From Tahibacter caeni (GTDB taxonomy: Bacteria; Pseudomonadota; Gammaproteobacteria; Xanthomonadales; Rhodanobacteraceae), in contig NZ_JANFVR010000004.1 of assembly GCF_024609805.1 (NCBI RefSeq), forward strand, positions 1 through 50,941: DNA of 50,941 nucleotides, read 5' to 3'. Within the stretch, counting starts at the first letter, position 1; each line of letters begins with the position of its first letter. The notes beneath the pieces were generated by a model. The model was not told the DNA's origin. It made no database searches and saw nothing but the letters and a program-made list of their open reading frames with translations. Position numbers and translations under genes: made by a program. Shown here in pieces: positions 8,643 to 16,020 of this stretch.

Positions 8643-8914
8643 CCACGCCGAAGAAGCGCCAGATGCGCGGCCGGCCGGCGTCGTTCGTCGACGGCGTTCA
8701 GTTCTCGATCCGACTCGAGCGCACCGACTACGACCGCCTTGTCGATCTTGCCGACCTGCTCGGCCAGAGCCTCAGCGAGGTCATTGCCCGCGAGGTGCGC
8801 GCCGCGCTGGACCGCGTGACGTCCGACCAGTGGGCCGCTCACGCACAGATGCGCGCCGCGCGCGCAGCCATCCAGGGGCAGGTCGCCCTGGCCACCACGA
8901 CGGAGGAAGCATGA
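8639..8914 (+). CDS. Small ribbon-helix-helix-like protein B
   Basis: 91 residues, GTG start overlapping the previous stop. QFSIRLERTDYDRLVDLADL then SLSEVIAREV gives the same ribbon-helix-helix pattern as its upstream neighbour, with a similar C-terminal tail (TSDQWAAHAQMR). Function unknown; translation is probably coupled to the flanking genes. Confidence 0.7.
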   Translation: MTTPKKRQMRGRPASFVDGVQFSIRLERTDYDRLVDLADLLGQSLSEVIAREVRAALDRVTSDQWAAHAQMRAARAAIQGQVALATTTEEA

Positions 8915-9315
8915 CCACTGCAGACCTCGTAAACGCGGACGCTCTGGTGAAGCGCGTGAACCGCGCCCCGGCGATGCGCCGCGACGGCCGCCGCGTGAAG
9001 GCGTGCGCCGAGCGCTCCCGCGAACGCTCAGAGCTGGGCGCCTACTACATCACCGACGCGCGCGGAGTCGTCACCGACCGCAACGTCGACCTGCCGCGCA
9101 TTGCCCGCGAGCTGGGCGTGCTGAAGCCGGACGACGTGCAGGTATCGCCGTTGGCGATGACGCTGGACCAGGCAGAGGCGCTGCTCTACGCCGCCCGCGA
9201 GCGCCTGCAGGACGTCGCCGGAACGGCCCACGAGCGCGCGCTCCGGCAGGACGTCGAGGAGGCCCAGACGCGCGTCAACCTCCTGCGCGCGGCGCAGGCT
9301 CGGGGCCCGCAATGA
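8911..9315 (+). CDS. Hypothetical early protein, 134 aa
   Basis: Starts at an ATGA overlap with GGAGGA 5 bases upstream. The sequence is hydrophilic, with a predicted helical C-terminal half (residues about 85-130, DQAEALLYAARERL). No known family was recognised. It ends by overlapping the next start, so it belongs to the same coupled early operon. Confidence 0.65.
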   Translation: MTTADLVNADALVKRVNRAPAMRRDGRRVKACAERSRERSELGAYYITDARGVVTDRNVDLPRIARELGVLKPDDVQVSPLAMTLDQAEALLYAARERLQDVAGTAHERALRQDVEEAQTRVNLLRAAQARGPQ

Positions 9316-9578
9316 TCCAGATCGCCATTCCCGTCCGCGCCCGGCCGCTCGCACTCTGCGAGTGCGGCGCCCGGCCTCAGCACGTCGCGCTGCTCGGCCA
9401 GGGTAACGCGCCGCGCGCCGTCGGCCAGTTCCGCGGCCACGGTGTCAGGCATCGCATCGAGTGCGCCCGCTGCGGCGCGCGCACCGAGCCGCAGGCGAGC
9501 TTTCGGGCCTGCCTAGATATCTGGGGTAGGCCCGGCGATCAAACTCAGCTGCAGCTCACTGGGAGGAAACGCGCATGA
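9312..9578 (+). CDS. Small CxC/CxxC protein, possible zinc binder
   Basis: 88 residues. Two cysteine groups, CECG (about residues 16-19) and CARCG (about 53-57), could form a zinc site. The start overlaps the previous stop by one ATGA. No family was recognised. Confidence 0.6.
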   Translation: MIQIAIPVRARPLALCECGARPQHVALLGQGNAPRAVGQFRGHGVRHRIECARCGARTEPQASFRACLDIWGRPGDQTQLQLTGRKRA

Positions 9579-10075
9579 CCGAGATTACCTTGCTGGCCCA
9601 CATGACCCGAATCCTGGCCGCACTCCGATCCGGAGTTCTGATTCCAGCGCCGGGGCTCGCCGAAGAGCAGCAACGCGCTCTCAACGCCGAACTCGACGCG
9701 ATGCGAGCGCACATCGATAGGATCGTCGGCACAGCTGCTGCGACGCCGATCGTGCCGAAGATGTTCACGCGGCCCGCGGAGCCGAGCGCGGGCGATCGCG
9801 GCAAGGCTGCAGTCGCATTAGCCGCTTCCATCACGTTCGGCGAGGCCGCGCGCCGCATCTTCGAGGCACACCGCGCGAAGTATCCGGAGGGATGCCCGGA
9901 GGATCTGATCTTCGCCCGTTACAACGCGATCCGCGCATACGAATCGACGTGTGAGCTGTTCGAAGTGGTCGAGCCTGACCTGCGCTCCGAAGTCGAGTCG
10001 CTGGTTCGGCGGATGACACGAAGGGATGCGGTCAGCGAAATCAACGACGAACCTGGCGAAGGGCAGTCGTCGTAG
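9575..10075 (+). CDS. Hypothetical early protein, 166 aa
   Basis: The ATG overlaps the previous stop, and GGGAGGAAA lies upstream. Residues about 85-145 are helical and aromatic (FGEAARRIFEAHRAKYP, ELFEVVEPDLR); the N-terminal part looks like a coiled coil. No known family. It closes the first overlapped gene block. Confidence 0.6.
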   Translation: MTEITLLAHMTRILAALRSGVLIPAPGLAEEQQRALNAELDAMRAHIDRIVGTAAATPIVPKMFTRPAEPSAGDRGKAAVALAASITFGEAARRIFEAHRAKYPEGCPEDLIFARYNAIRAYESTCELFEVVEPDLRSEVESLVRRMTRRDAVSEINDEPGEGQSS

Positions 10076-10090
10076 CGGGCAGGACCGCCC

Positions 10091-10119
10091 AAATGAAAAA
10101 CCCGCCGTTGGCGCGGCGG
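10091..10119 (-). terminator. Terminator-like hairpin on the minus strand
   Basis: On the minus strand CCCGCCG, a 6-base loop and CGGCGGG are followed by five T. On the plus strand the hairpin lacks a T-run. No minus-strand gene lies upstream of it. Confidence 0.55.
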
Positions 10120-10150
10120 GTCGGTGTCCAATCCCTAGCAGGAGATCGAC

Positions 10151-10408
10151 GTGACAAATCGTATACCTGCGGCCGACGCGCCGCAACTTCCCTTTCAGCA
10201 GTCCCTCGACGCGGATGCGATCCGCATCGACCTCGAGCGAGTGAGTGACGTGCTGTTCGTCCGGCTGCGTCCGGCTCACGTTCCGCCCGGCATCTCGAAC
10301 GGCCCGCGCGTCGCGCTGGAACTTCGCGCCGAGGGCGCCCGGGCGCTCGGGAATGCGCTGCTGCGCCACGCTGCTGCGCTTGCTGCGCAGGCGGTGTCCA
10401 ATGGCTAG
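10151..10408 (+). CDS. Hypothetical early protein, 85 aa
   Basis: GTG start with AGGAG 9 bases upstream, the first gene after the hairpin at 10091. The protein has one beta-rich half (DAIRIDLERVSDVLFVRLR) and one Ala-rich helix. No family was recognised. Its end overlaps the next gene's start by 8 bases. Confidence 0.6.
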   Translation: MTNRIPAADAPQLPFQQSLDADAIRIDLERVSDVLFVRLRPAHVPPGISNGPRVALELRAEGARALGNALLRHAAALAAQAVSNG

Positions 10409-10787
10409 GCGTCGCTCCGAAACGATCAGCGCCGAGTCGATGCACATCGCGCTCGGCCTCAACGGGAGGCGCGTTCAGATCAGCTTCTCGCCTCGCGACG
10501 ACAAGTCGGCCGGTCGCGCATTGCCGACGATCGAAGTGTCGCAGCGTGCCGCGGGACGGTTGGGGCGCGCTCTGGTCCGTAAGGAAGCGCAGATCACCGG
10601 CATCGCCGGCGTCGCGCCCGTGGTGGCGGACGGCCTTGCGCTGTTCATCCTGCACGAGGTCTACGATACGTTGACTGCCGCTCAGGGCGATGGGCTGAAC
10701 CCGGTGGACAGACGTCAGGTTGCCACCGCCACCGCGGCGCTTTGTCGGGTGCTCGCTCGCATCGAATCGGGGGTCAGCCATGGCTGA
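10401..10787 (+). CDS. Hypothetical early protein, 128 aa
   Basis: The ATG at 10401 overlaps the preceding stop. The middle is predicted alpha/beta and the C-terminal half helical (ATAALCRVLARIESG). No known domain. It overlaps the next gene by 8 bases, so translation is probably coupled. Confidence 0.6.
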   Translation: MARRRSETISAESMHIALGLNGRRVQISFSPRDDKSAGRALPTIEVSQRAAGRLGRALVRKEAQITGIAGVAPVVADGLALFILHEVYDTLTAAQGDGLNPVDRRQVATATAALCRVLARIESGVSHG

Positions 10788-11163
10788 TTCCTCCACTCAG
10801 AAAGGCAACCCGGACCGCAAAACGAACCTGGAAACGCTCGCGGCCGGCATGTTCGGAAAGTGGCACGACGACTACCAGAGCACGCCCGAACAGTACCGCT
10901 CGCTTATGGTCGCGATCTGCACGCACCTCATGCTCAAGGCGCTCAAGGCGCAGGGGTTCCCGACCGAACAGCTTGACCTGGCGGAATGCGACGCTGCGGT
11001 GCTGGCCGCCTTGAGTCCGCAGCCCTTGCCGGTGCGCTGCGCGCGCCTGATCGGCGCAGGTGGACGGAGCGCCGTCGCGGATCTGCTCAAACGCGCCGGC
11101 TGCCACGGCCGGCCTGTGAAAGAGGGTCCACGCCGTCACGCGAAAGGAGTTCGCCATGCGTAA
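10780..11163 (+). CDS. Hypothetical early protein, 127 aa
   Basis: Starts MADSSTQKGN at an 8-base overlap with the previous gene and ends with a basic tail (GPRRHAKGVRHA). The central region is helical with aromatic residues (GMFGKWHDDYQSTPEQYRSL). No family was recognised. Confidence 0.6.
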   Translation: MADSSTQKGNPDRKTNLETLAAGMFGKWHDDYQSTPEQYRSLMVAICTHLMLKALKAQGFPTEQLDLAECDAAVLAALSPQPLPVRCARLIGAGGRSAVADLLKRAGCHGRPVKEGPRRHAKGVRHA

Positions 11164-11812
11164 CGAGATTGGCGAACACCAGCAGCGGGTCATCGACACC
11201 ATCGTGAGGAACTATCACGGCGGACAGATGCCGGGCCGCACGCCGCCGACAAGGCTGAGCCACCAGTCGCCCGAGGTGCGATCGCTCGCAATGGCGATGC
11301 TTTGTCAGCCGGTGGGCGGGCGGCCGCGGCCATCCTTCGCGGAGTGCCTCGATCGCGCAATTGCAAGGCTGCGGGCTGGCCCAGCACAGGCGCAGCTGCG
11401 GGCCGTCACGCCGGGTAACGCACACGAATTCTCTGAGGCACCAAAGCGTCTCGGGCGCGCGCGCAAGGTACCCATCGGCGGCAACGTCGTCGCGTTCCGC
11501 CCGCGCCCGCAGCAGGCCCCGAGCGAGGATCGCGCGACGACTTGGATGCGAGAGATGGTGCGCTCCATTCAGAGGGAGAGCGCAGCGCGCGGGCTGCCGC
11601 CGGCTCCCGACGATCCGGACCTGCGCAGGCGCGTGAACACGCGCGCTGCAGCTCGCACTCTGCGCGATCTGCAGAAGCACGAGCAGCTCGGAGGGGGCAC
11701 GTTCAACGCGGCGCGGTACGACGAGCATTGGGCTGCGGCCTGGATCGAGCTCGGATACGCACCACCTCCTATGCGGTCGAGGCCGGCAAAGGAGAGCCCC
11801 GATGGACGCTGA
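11156..11812 (+). CDS. Hypothetical protein with a KVPIGGNVVAF segment
   Basis: 218 residues; AAAGGAG lies 8 bases before the ATG. Residues about 80-120 contain a basic stretch and KVPIGGNVVAF, repeated almost exactly in the next gene. The C-terminal half is rich in Arg/Ala with helices and ends in a low-complexity Pro/Arg tail. No known family. The Arg-rich character suggests nucleic-acid binding, but that is inference. Confidence 0.6.
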   Translation: MRNEIGEHQQRVIDTIVRNYHGGQMPGRTPPTRLSHQSPEVRSLAMAMLCQPVGGRPRPSFAECLDRAIARLRAGPAQAQLRAVTPGNAHEFSEAPKRLGRARKVPIGGNVVAFRPRPQQAPSEDRATTWMREMVRSIQRESAARGLPPAPDDPDLRRRVNTRAAARTLRDLQKHEQLGGGTFNAARYDEHWAAAWIELGYAPPPMRSRPAKESPDGR

Positions 11813-12152
11813 AACGCGCCGCGCGCTGTCCGTGTTCGCGGAGCGCATGAAGTTCATGCGAGAGGGCGGGGCCGCTGCTAGCAGATCGCTAGCAACGGTC
11901 GCGCCGCGCCCCCGGCTGCTGCTGGTGACGGCCGAGAACTCCGACGCACTGCGGCCGCAACGCAAGCGCCGAGCACGGCCGGGCAAGATCGCCATCGGCG
12001 GCAACGTTGTGGCCTTCCCGCTATCCGCGCCGAGGCCGACGACCGAATTCGACCGGCAGAAGCTGCGGGTTGCTGAGCTGCTCGACGAGAGCGTCTGGCT
12101 GGCGTCGCTGCCGCTGGCCGTGCCCAACCCTAAGCCGAAGGTCGGGCCGTGA
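11802..12152 (+). CDS. Hypothetical protein with a KIAIGGNVVAF segment
   Basis: 116 residues, overlapping the previous gene by 11 bases and the next by 4. Residues about 37-72 align with the previous protein (L-VT--N, KR--RAR, then IGGNVVAF), a likely partial duplication. No recognised domain. Confidence 0.6.
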   Translation: MDAETRRALSVFAERMKFMREGGAAASRSLATVAPRPRLLLVTAENSDALRPQRKRRARPGKIAIGGNVVAFPLSAPRPTTEFDRQKLRVAELLDESVWLASLPLAVPNPKPKVGP

Positions 12153-13189
12153 CGACTACGCCGCAAGCAGAGAGCGGGGCAGCCAGGAGGCTCAGGAGAT
12201 GCTGGCGACAGATGGCGCGCGCCGTGGCCGACTCGCACCTGACCGGAGCTGACCGATCGGTGCTGTTCGCCGTGATGGACCACATGGACGACGACCTGCG
12301 GTGTTTCCCGTCGCTCACGACGATTGCGCGAAGAGCCGGCGTGGACCGTTCAACCGCGGTGCGGAGCGTTGCCCGGCTCGAGGAGCTGCAGTACATCGGA
12401 CGCACCAGCGGCAGCCGCGTGAGCGCGAACGTCTACGTCTTGGTCGATGGTCCTGGACTGGTCGTATCTGAACCCGAGAACGGCGAGGAAGGTAGGTGCG
12501 ACTACGCACCTAGAGGCGATGTTGCACCTAGGTGCGTAGACGCACCTAGGTGCGCCGATGCACCTACCGGAACTGAGCTAGGTAGGTGCGTGGACGCACC
12601 TGGGGGTAGGTGCGTGGACGCGCCTGGGGTAGGTGCGCCAGCGCACCTCCAACCCACCCATATAACCCACCCAATAGAACCCACCAAGAAACAAAAGCCC
12701 GCGCGCAAGCCGCGCGCTGCTGTTGTCGTACCGGTCGCACCGGATTGGCTGGATCCGAATGCCTGGGCCGAGTGGGTCGACTACCGCTCGAAGCTCAAGG
12801 GCTTCACGGCACGGGCGCTCGAGCTGAGTCTGAAGACCATCGGCCGGCACCGGCAGAGCGGGCACGACCCTGTCCGCCTGATCGAGCTCGCCATCGAGCG
12901 CGGCTGGACCGGGATCTACCCAAGCGACGCCACCCTCGCCGACGGCCAGCAGCTCGGGTCGGCAACCGGTCGCGCTCTCGTCGCGCTGCAGCGCTTGAAG
13001 GGCACCGGCAACGTGACGCAAGACTTCGAGGCGGCCTGGGCGCAACAGCCGCGGCTGCCGGCCGGGATGCTGCCACGCGATCCGCGCAGCGAGGAGGAGC
13101 AGCTCGAGGCCATGATTGCCGGCTCACTCGATCCAGAAGCGACACGCGCGCTGCTGCACGCCGAGAGCACTGAGGAGAGCCAAGCATGA
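12149..13189 (+). CDS. O-like replication initiator with origin iterons inside the gene
   Basis: 346 residues, GTG start overlapping the previous stop. Residues about 25-95 form a winged helix-turn-helix of the HTH_36/lambda-O type (TIARRAGVDRSTAVRSVARL). Residues about 115-167 are encoded by six palindromic iterons and read as repeated RCVDAP-like units, a linker whose protein sequence is dictated by the DNA sites. The C-terminal domain (about 190-346) is unrecognised but, as in lambda O, would bind the helicase or its loader encoded just downstream. A C-terminal acidic helix ends the protein, overlapping the loader gene by 4 bases. Confidence 0.85.
   Translation: MTTTPQAESGAARRLRRCWRQMARAVADSHLTGADRSVLFAVMDHMDDDLRCFPSLTTIARRAGVDRSTAVRSVARLEELQYIGRTSGSRVSANVYVLVDGPGLVVSEPENGEEGRCDYAPRGDVAPRCVDAPRCADAPTGTELGRCVDAPGGRCVDAPGVGAPAHLQPTHITHPIEPTKKQKPARKPRAAVVVPVAPDWLDPNAWAEWVDYRSKLKGFTARALELSLKTIGRHRQSGHDPVRLIELAIERGWTGIYPSDATLADGQQLGSATGRALVALQRLKGTGNVTQDFEAAWAQQPRLPAGMLPRDPRSEEEQLEAMIAGSLDPEATRALLHAESTEESQA
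12493..12649 (+). other. Replication origin candidate: six palindromic iterons
   Basis: Six copies of a 20-bp palindrome, consensus TAGGTGCG-N4-CGCACCTA, start at 12493, 12529, 12547, 12583, 12607 and 12630. Copies 2 and 3 share two bases; copies 3 to 6 have one or two arm mismatches. An A/T-richer stretch follows at about 12655-12700. This matches the lambda-type plan of O-binding iterons plus unwinding region within gene O. Confidence 0.85.
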
Positions 13190-14094
13190 CCGAACCCCGC
13201 GCATTCAGCTGCGAGCGCCACGGCGAGTATGTCGCTGCAGGCGATCGCTACACGGCTGCCGCCCCCGAAGACTGTCGGTCCTGCCGCGCTGAGGCCCACG
13301 CCCTGGAAGCCGCATGGCGCGCAGCCTGGGCGACCTGGCGCCGCGTCGTCGCGGCAGGAATACCAGCGCGGTTCGCTCGCGCGACGCTGGACTCATGGAT
13401 CGCCGCGACACCGGCGCAGCGCGTGACGCTGGGCCTGGTCCGCCGCTGGTGCGAGCGTGCCGCTGCTGGCGAGGACGACGGGCTCGGGCTCACGCTGAGC
13501 GGACCTCCCGGCCTGGGCAAGACGCATCTTGGCGTGGCCGCACTGTGGTACGTGCTCCAGCACTCGCGGCAGAGCGCGCGATACGCGCAATGGGCCGACA
13601 CCCTGGCTCAGCTGAAGACCAGCGCGGCGCGCCGAGACAATGCCGCTGCCGATGTGATCGACGAACTCAAGGGCGCCGATGTCCTGGTGCTCGACGAGAT
13701 CGGCGTGCGCCCCGGCAGCGAATACGACCTCGGCGTGCTGTTCGACGTCATCGATCACCGATACCGCGAGGAGCTGCCCACGATCGTCTGCACCAATGCA
13801 ACCGGCGACCAAGCCTGCGCGATGATGGGCGAGCGCGTCGCCGATCGGTTGCGCGAGGTGAACGAGCTGCTGCTGCTCACCGGCACCAGCCGACGCACCG
13901 GCATCGCCAAGCCCGCGACGGGGCCGCTGCCGATCGAGCGCCCGGCCGATGCGATCGACGTGCCTGAATGCTATGCCGGCCGCTTCCAGCTGCGTCGCAT
14001 CGAGGCCAGTCCGGCGCGCAAAGAGTTCACCAGCGGATCAGCACCGTACGAGCGCGCACGGCTGCCGCTGTACGTGCGGGGGCAGGGTCGGTGA
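13186..14094 (+). CDS. DnaC-like helicase loader (AAA+ ATPase)
   Basis: 302 residues. An N-terminal putative zinc site (C9, H12, C30, C33) precedes an AAA+ core with Walker A GPPGLGKTH (106-114) and Walker B VLVLDE ending at D170-E171, then a sensor region around IVCTNATGD. This is the phage P/DnaC-type loader architecture. It follows the O-like initiator with a 4-base overlap, and together they should recruit the host DnaB helicase to the iterons. No helicase or primase gene is present, so host replication enzymes are presumably used. Confidence 0.9.
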   Translation: MTEPRAFSCERHGEYVAAGDRYTAAAPEDCRSCRAEAHALEAAWRAAWATWRRVVAAGIPARFARATLDSWIAATPAQRVTLGLVRRWCERAAAGEDDGLGLTLSGPPGLGKTHLGVAALWYVLQHSRQSARYAQWADTLAQLKTSAARRDNAAADVIDELKGADVLVLDEIGVRPGSEYDLGVLFDVIDHRYREELPTIVCTNATGDQACAMMGERVADRLREVNELLLLTGTSRRTGIAKPATGPLPIERPADAIDVPECYAGRFQLRRIEASPARKEFTSGSAPYERARLPLYVRGQGR

Positions 14095-14369
14095 TGCAGA
14101 CGATCGCGGTGCCGATAGTGCTGACCACGCTCACGCCGCAGGCGCAGCTGCTGGCCTTGCGGTTGATCGCCCAGCACGCCGCGAGCGCCGACGGGTTGGT
14201 CTGCATGTCGCCTGCAACGATGCGCCGCCACCGCTGGCACAACGCTGCAGTCCTGCTGCGGGCGCGCAGGGAGCTCGAGCGCCGCGGTCTGATCGCGCGC
14301 GTCCTGCCGTACCGGCGCGGCACTCGGGCGCGCTACCGCCTCGCCTGGCTCGGAGAGGCCACGTGCTAG
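14094..14369 (+). CDS. Small winged-helix-like protein
   Basis: 91 residues; the ATG shares a base with the loader's TGA stop. The pattern SPATMRRHRWHNAAVLLRAR then LERRGLI--VLPYRRG resembles a winged helix-turn-helix. Role unknown; it may regulate the late block that follows or assist replication. The intergenic repeat begins 31 bases after its stop. Confidence 0.65.
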   Translation: MQTIAVPIVLTTLTPQAQLLALRLIAQHAASADGLVCMSPATMRRHRWHNAAVLLRARRELERRGLIARVLPYRRGTRARYRLAWLGEATC

Positions 14370-14400
14370 CGCAATGCTATCAGCCGGCGCGACCGGGGGC

Positions 14401-14483
14401 CCCTGAAACGCGATCGACTCACAGCGGGGACGCCGACTCGCAGGGATCGACAGTTTTCGGGTCCCTAAGGGCGCAACAGCAAC
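14401..14483 (+). repeat. Long imperfect direct repeat, copy 1
   Basis: Hand alignment with 21424-21505 gives about 66 identical columns of 84, with runs such as CCCTGAAACGCG, CAGCGGGGACG, GACTCGCA and ACAGCAAC. It lies just before the structural block. Downstream of this copy, AGGGCGCAA (14468-14476) is mirrored by TTGCGCCCT (14528-14536). Candidate packaging (cos/pac-like) or recombination site. Confidence 0.8.
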
Positions 14484-14562
14484 CCCCCAACTTCGTAGGC
14501 GTGGTGCGGGCTGGAGGGTTGCGCCCCTTGCGCCCTGTCGCAGATGAGGCTTGCAAGCTGCC

Positions 14563-14844
14563 ATGACCGCACAGACCCCGCCATCTGCCGTCGCGGAGGA
14601 GGTCACCACGCCTGATGGCCGGCGCGTCCTGGTCCGCCGCGATTCGATTCACGTCACCGCGTCGGGGATGGTCGACGAGGAAAACGCCGCCGCGTACCTG
14701 CAATGCAGCGCGCGATCGCTGCAGCGGTATCGGCAGCAGCGTCGGGGGCCGTGCTATCGGGTCGTGTCGGGCCGCGTTTGGTACCCGCTGGCCGAGCTCG
14801 ACGAGTACTTGCGGCTCTGTTCGGTCGATCCCCTCGATAGCTGA
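14563..14844 (+). CDS. Small MerR/HTH_17-like DNA-binding protein
   Basis: 93 residues. DEENAAAYLQCSARSLQRYR followed by GPCYRVVSGRVWYPLAELDEY is a winged helix of the HTH_17/Xis type. An in-frame TTG at 14551 is possible, but the ATG is preferred. The lambda small terminase subunit Nu1 uses the same fold. Placed between a cos-like repeat and the gpW/portal genes, this protein sits where a small terminase would, but no large subunit follows. It could equally be an excisionase or a late-gene regulator. Confidence 0.7.
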   Translation: MTAQTPPSAVAEEVTTPDGRRVLVRRDSIHVTASGMVDEENAAAYLQCSARSLQRYRQQRRGPCYRVVSGRVWYPLAELDEYLRLCSVDPLDS

Positions 14845-14850
14845 AAATTC

Positions 14851-14890
14851 TTCGCCACGCGTCGCCACCTGTCGCCACGCGTCGCCAGGT
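14851..14890 (+). repeat. Four tandem 10-bp repeats
   Basis: Four exact-phase 10-base units of the form KTCGCCASSY (the core TCGCCA is invariant) lie in the 92-bp gap between the HTH_17 gene and the coiled-coil gene. One helical turn per unit suggests binding of a protein array on one DNA face. Confidence 0.75.
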
Positions 14891-14936
14891 CAGACGCCGC
14901 ACCTCCGTACGCTTCTCGCGAAACTGGAGGTGAACC

Positions 14937-15773
14937 ATGGGCGGAAAAATTCGTAACGCGATTGTCGCTGCGCTGGACGCGATCACGAGCGGCAGCGTGC
15001 GCGACCGCATCGACGCAGAACGCAAGCGCCTGGACGAGGAGGGCGAGCGCGAGAAGCAGCTTGAGTCCGCGCGCATCCCGTTGCTCGAAAGCGGCAACGA
15101 CGCAGAACTCGACAAGGTCGAAGCGAGCATCAACGAGAGCCGCGCCGCGCAGCTTCGCATTCAGGAGCGCATCGAGCTGCTGGGCAAGCGCCTCAGCGAG
15201 CGCGAGCAGCAGGAGCAGCAAGCGAAGTTCGGCGAGCTCCGCGAGCGTGTCGATCGCCTGCGTCAATTCGGCGAAGGGCTCATTCGCAACGAGTACGCGA
15301 AAGCAGCCGACGAACTCGCCAAGGTCCTGCAGAAACTGCGCGCGGTCGATGAACTCGTGGAAGGCGCGAACTACACGCTCGCCCGTGCAGGCCTCGAATG
15401 CGTTGCGCCCACGAACGCGATTCGCTGCCAGCGCGGCCGTAGCGAGTCCGTGACTCGTAAGCGCCGCGTGGGCCTGCGCGATCCGGAACACCCGTACTAC
15501 GGCCGCGCCCAGCTGCCGCACAACCGCGTCTCGGGAGACGACGGGGCGGAGTGGAATCCCGAAGTCACGGCAGACAACGGCGAGCGCACTCGCTGTTTCG
15601 TCGAAATCGAACAGACCGTGCAGGTGCATCACACGGCCGAAGTTCAGGAAGTGCTGCACCGAGCAATCGAAGTGCTGCCGAGCGCCACCACGTCCCACGT
15701 TCCGCTCTACGCCAGCGATCAACCCGTCGACCAATCCGTGCTCGATCAGCTGCGCACCGAGTACGGGCTCTGA
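14937..15773 (+). CDS. Coiled-coil protein of the structural operon, unknown
   Basis: 278 residues, with TGGAGGTG just before the ATG. Residues about 20-150 form a long charged coiled coil (ERKRLDEEGEREKQLESAR and similar). The C-terminal ~110 residues include HPYYGRAQL and a strand-rich part without family match. As first gene of the block containing gpW, portal, gpZ-like and tape measure genes, it probably belongs to virion assembly or packaging, but no lambda counterpart was recognised. Confidence 0.65.
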   Translation: MGGKIRNAIVAALDAITSGSVRDRIDAERKRLDEEGEREKQLESARIPLLESGNDAELDKVEASINESRAAQLRIQERIELLGKRLSEREQQEQQAKFGELRERVDRLRQFGEGLIRNEYAKAADELAKVLQKLRAVDELVEGANYTLARAGLECVAPTNAIRCQRGRSESVTRKRRVGLRDPEHPYYGRAQLPHNRVSGDDGAEWNPEVTADNGERTRCFVEIEQTVQVHHTAEVQEVLHRAIEVLPSATTSHVPLYASDQPVDQSVLDQLRTEYGL

Positions 15774-15780
15774 GTGCGCA

Positions 15781-16020
15781 ATGCCCGCGACAGAACAACT
15801 GCAGACGTGGCTTGAGGAGGCTTACCTCGCACGCCACAAGCTGAACACCGGCAAGCTGCTGGTGTCGCTCAGCCACGGCGATCGGAGCCTGACCTTCACG
15901 CAGGCATCGATGGGTGCACTCGATGCCTACATCGCGCAGCTGCGCACCGAGATTCAACAAGCGGGCGGCAAGCCACGCCGCCGCACCTACCGGATAGCGC
16001 AGACAGGGAGCGGATTGTGA
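15781..16020 (+). CDS. gpW-like head-tail joining protein
   Basis: 79 residues. The family pattern is visible: an N-terminal helix, a tight hairpin TGKLLVSLSHGDRSLTFTQA, a second helix GALDAYIAQLRTEI and a basic C-terminal tail with RRRTY. In lambda, gpW closes the packaged head and forms the platform for tail attachment. Its position directly before the portal gene, with a 4-base overlap, is the lambda order (W-B). Confidence 0.85.
   Translation: MPATEQLQTWLEEAYLARHKLNTGKLLVSLSHGDRSLTFTQASMGALDAYIAQLRTEIQQAGGKPRRRTYRIAQTGSGL

Noticed and set aside
12493-12649. Possible CRISPR array because of regular repeats.
   Set aside because: Units are palindromic, irregularly spaced, without spacers, and lie inside an initiator gene; iterons fit better.
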